From Charina bottae (taxonomy: Eukaryota; Chordata; Lepidosauria; Squamata; Charinaidae): a stretch of DNA of 64,000 nt. The translations under genes were made by a program, and so were the position numbers. The DNA is taken from assembly GCA_023362775.1 (NCBI GenBank), contig JALMGJ010000018.1, forward strand, positions 248,001 through 312,000, written 5' to 3'. Below the pieces are notes generated by a model that did no database searches, was not told the origin of the DNA, and saw nothing but the letters and a program-made list of their open reading frames with translations. Below, one piece after another: positions 62,921 through 64,000 of the stretch (its first letter is position 1; each line of letters opens with the position of its first letter).

Positions 62921-64000
62921 TATGAAAACCATCTTGTTTCCATACCAACTTCTCACTTTTAACAGGTACAGCCATTGCTAACCACCCCTCCCCCATCCGT
63001 GGTTTTCCATACATGTTTTTGTATGCACTTGTCTGGTGACTTGCAAAAAATCTGAAAGCTTTTTATGATGGGAAACAATGTGTGTGAAGATGTAACAAAT
63101 GGAAACAAAAGCATTGAAATCCATGCAACTTTTCTCAGCTGCTTTGCTTTCATTCCCTTATTGCATTTAAAAGCCCCTGGAGAGTGTGAAGATGAAATAG
63201 TGGCATCACAGTTTTGTAACCTGGTGCTTTTTTTTCCTTTTTCCTTTTCTATTTACTAAATACAAAAAAACCAAAGAAAAAGAAAAGACAAAATTATAAA
63301 AGCAGGAACAAAACGAACAAAAACATACACAATGTATATTTACAGGCATACATAAATTGAAGTCATTACAGTCATCCATGGTTGATCTATATTAATCAAT
63401 TCTGTAGACTGCTAAAATGTTGGAGCCTTATGTTTGTGTTTCCAGTCTTTAGATTATGAGTTCATTTTCTCTGTCCAAAAGTCAACTCCCATGTAATTGA
63501 GATAAATCTCAAGGTTGAGTTAATACATGTAATTGCTTCTTATCAAAATGGAACAATATATTTAAATATTTAAATAAAGCATTAGTTTCACTGCATCTCC
63601 AACAACATAAATGCTATATTGTCATTTCTGAAGTATTCTTTCTTGTTGAAAAGGATGTGAACTAAAAAAACCATTGAATTTTTTTAACATCTCTTCTTTT
63701 TTCAGTGGTTAAATAAAACATACAAGTAAGAAAATGGCAAAAAGAAAAAGATGCATATATATGCACATACTTAAAGGAATTTGAGAAAGAAATTTAAAAA
63801 TCAAAACAGACAAAAACATTGTTAAAAGGACATTCAGGTAGCCCTCCTCTCTTTCTTTCTCCCCCCTCCCCCCCCTGCCACGAATTGCTACTTAGATATT
63901 TTTTATACTTTACTTTGGACATTATTACTCATTTCTGTTTGGATCATTTTAATTTCTATTATTATTATATTAACTTATGGTAACCTGGTACTTTCCTCAA
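62921..64000. other. unassigned A-rich sequence to the window end
   Basis: No gene is recognised. T-rich then A-rich stretches at 63228-63330 and 63690-63840 look like minus-strand L1 3' ends, but no coding motif is visible in the window to confirm it. Confidence 0.35.

Noticed and set aside
34614..64000. Neighbouring gene downstream of AR
   Set aside because: No exon of a second host gene could be recognised; all long frames belong to mobile elements or are unsupported.

Overview
The window is vertebrate nuclear DNA, most likely from a squamate reptile (lizard, gecko or snake). It carries the 3' half of one gene, the androgen receptor (AR, NR3C4), on the + strand. Exons 4 to 8 are at 6725-7012, 27972-28116, 31789-31919, 32212-32369 and 34458-34613. 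Together they encode the hinge tail and the whole ligand-binding domain, with all splice sites canonical and all reading phases consistent. The first 6.7 kb is the end of intron 3. Exons 1-3 (N-terminal domain and zinc fingers) are not present. After the stop codon about 5 kb with almost no mobile DNA looks like a long 3' UTR. From about 40 kb to the end I see no host gene.

The squamate assignment rests on the repeats: BovB and another RTE-type LINE, L2 and CR1 fragments, squamate-type L1, many copies of a tRNA-derived SINE whose tail resembles BovB, a 5S-rRNA-derived SINE, a Penelope-type repeat, several hAT MITE families and GATA-type microsatellites. The species cannot be fixed from the sequence alone.

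Layout: 1-6.7 kb, intron 3 with a 674-bp hAT element. 7-28 kb, the 21-kb intron 4, filled with L2, BovB, RTE, L1-derived, SINE and hAT insertions. 28-34.6 kb, compact exons 5-8, with a Penelope-type inverted repeat split by a hAT element in intron 5 and a GT/AT microsatellite in intron 7. 34.6-39.6 kb, probable 3' UTR. 40-52 kb, GATA array, L1-derived element, old L2, SINEs and hAT elements. 52.6-59.1 kb, one minus-strand L1 split by five later insertions. 59.3-62.75 kb, a four-level nest: SINE > SINE > solo LTR > twin-primed L1. Many insertions keep readable target-site duplications, so their boundaries are exact.

The strongest points for a second look are: (1) His in AR where human AR and the other steroid receptors of its subfamily have a ligand-contacting Gln (human Gln711); (2) two hAT families with different termini that share shuffled GC-rich internal modules; (3) hammerhead-ribozyme-like cores in the Penelope-type repeats; (4) a twin-primed L1 inserted at the TATA box of a solo LTR; (5) a 74-bp duplication flanking an RTE insertion; (6) a BovB with an internal deletion that keeps the reading frame. 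I found no operon, CRISPR array or other prokaryote-like system.
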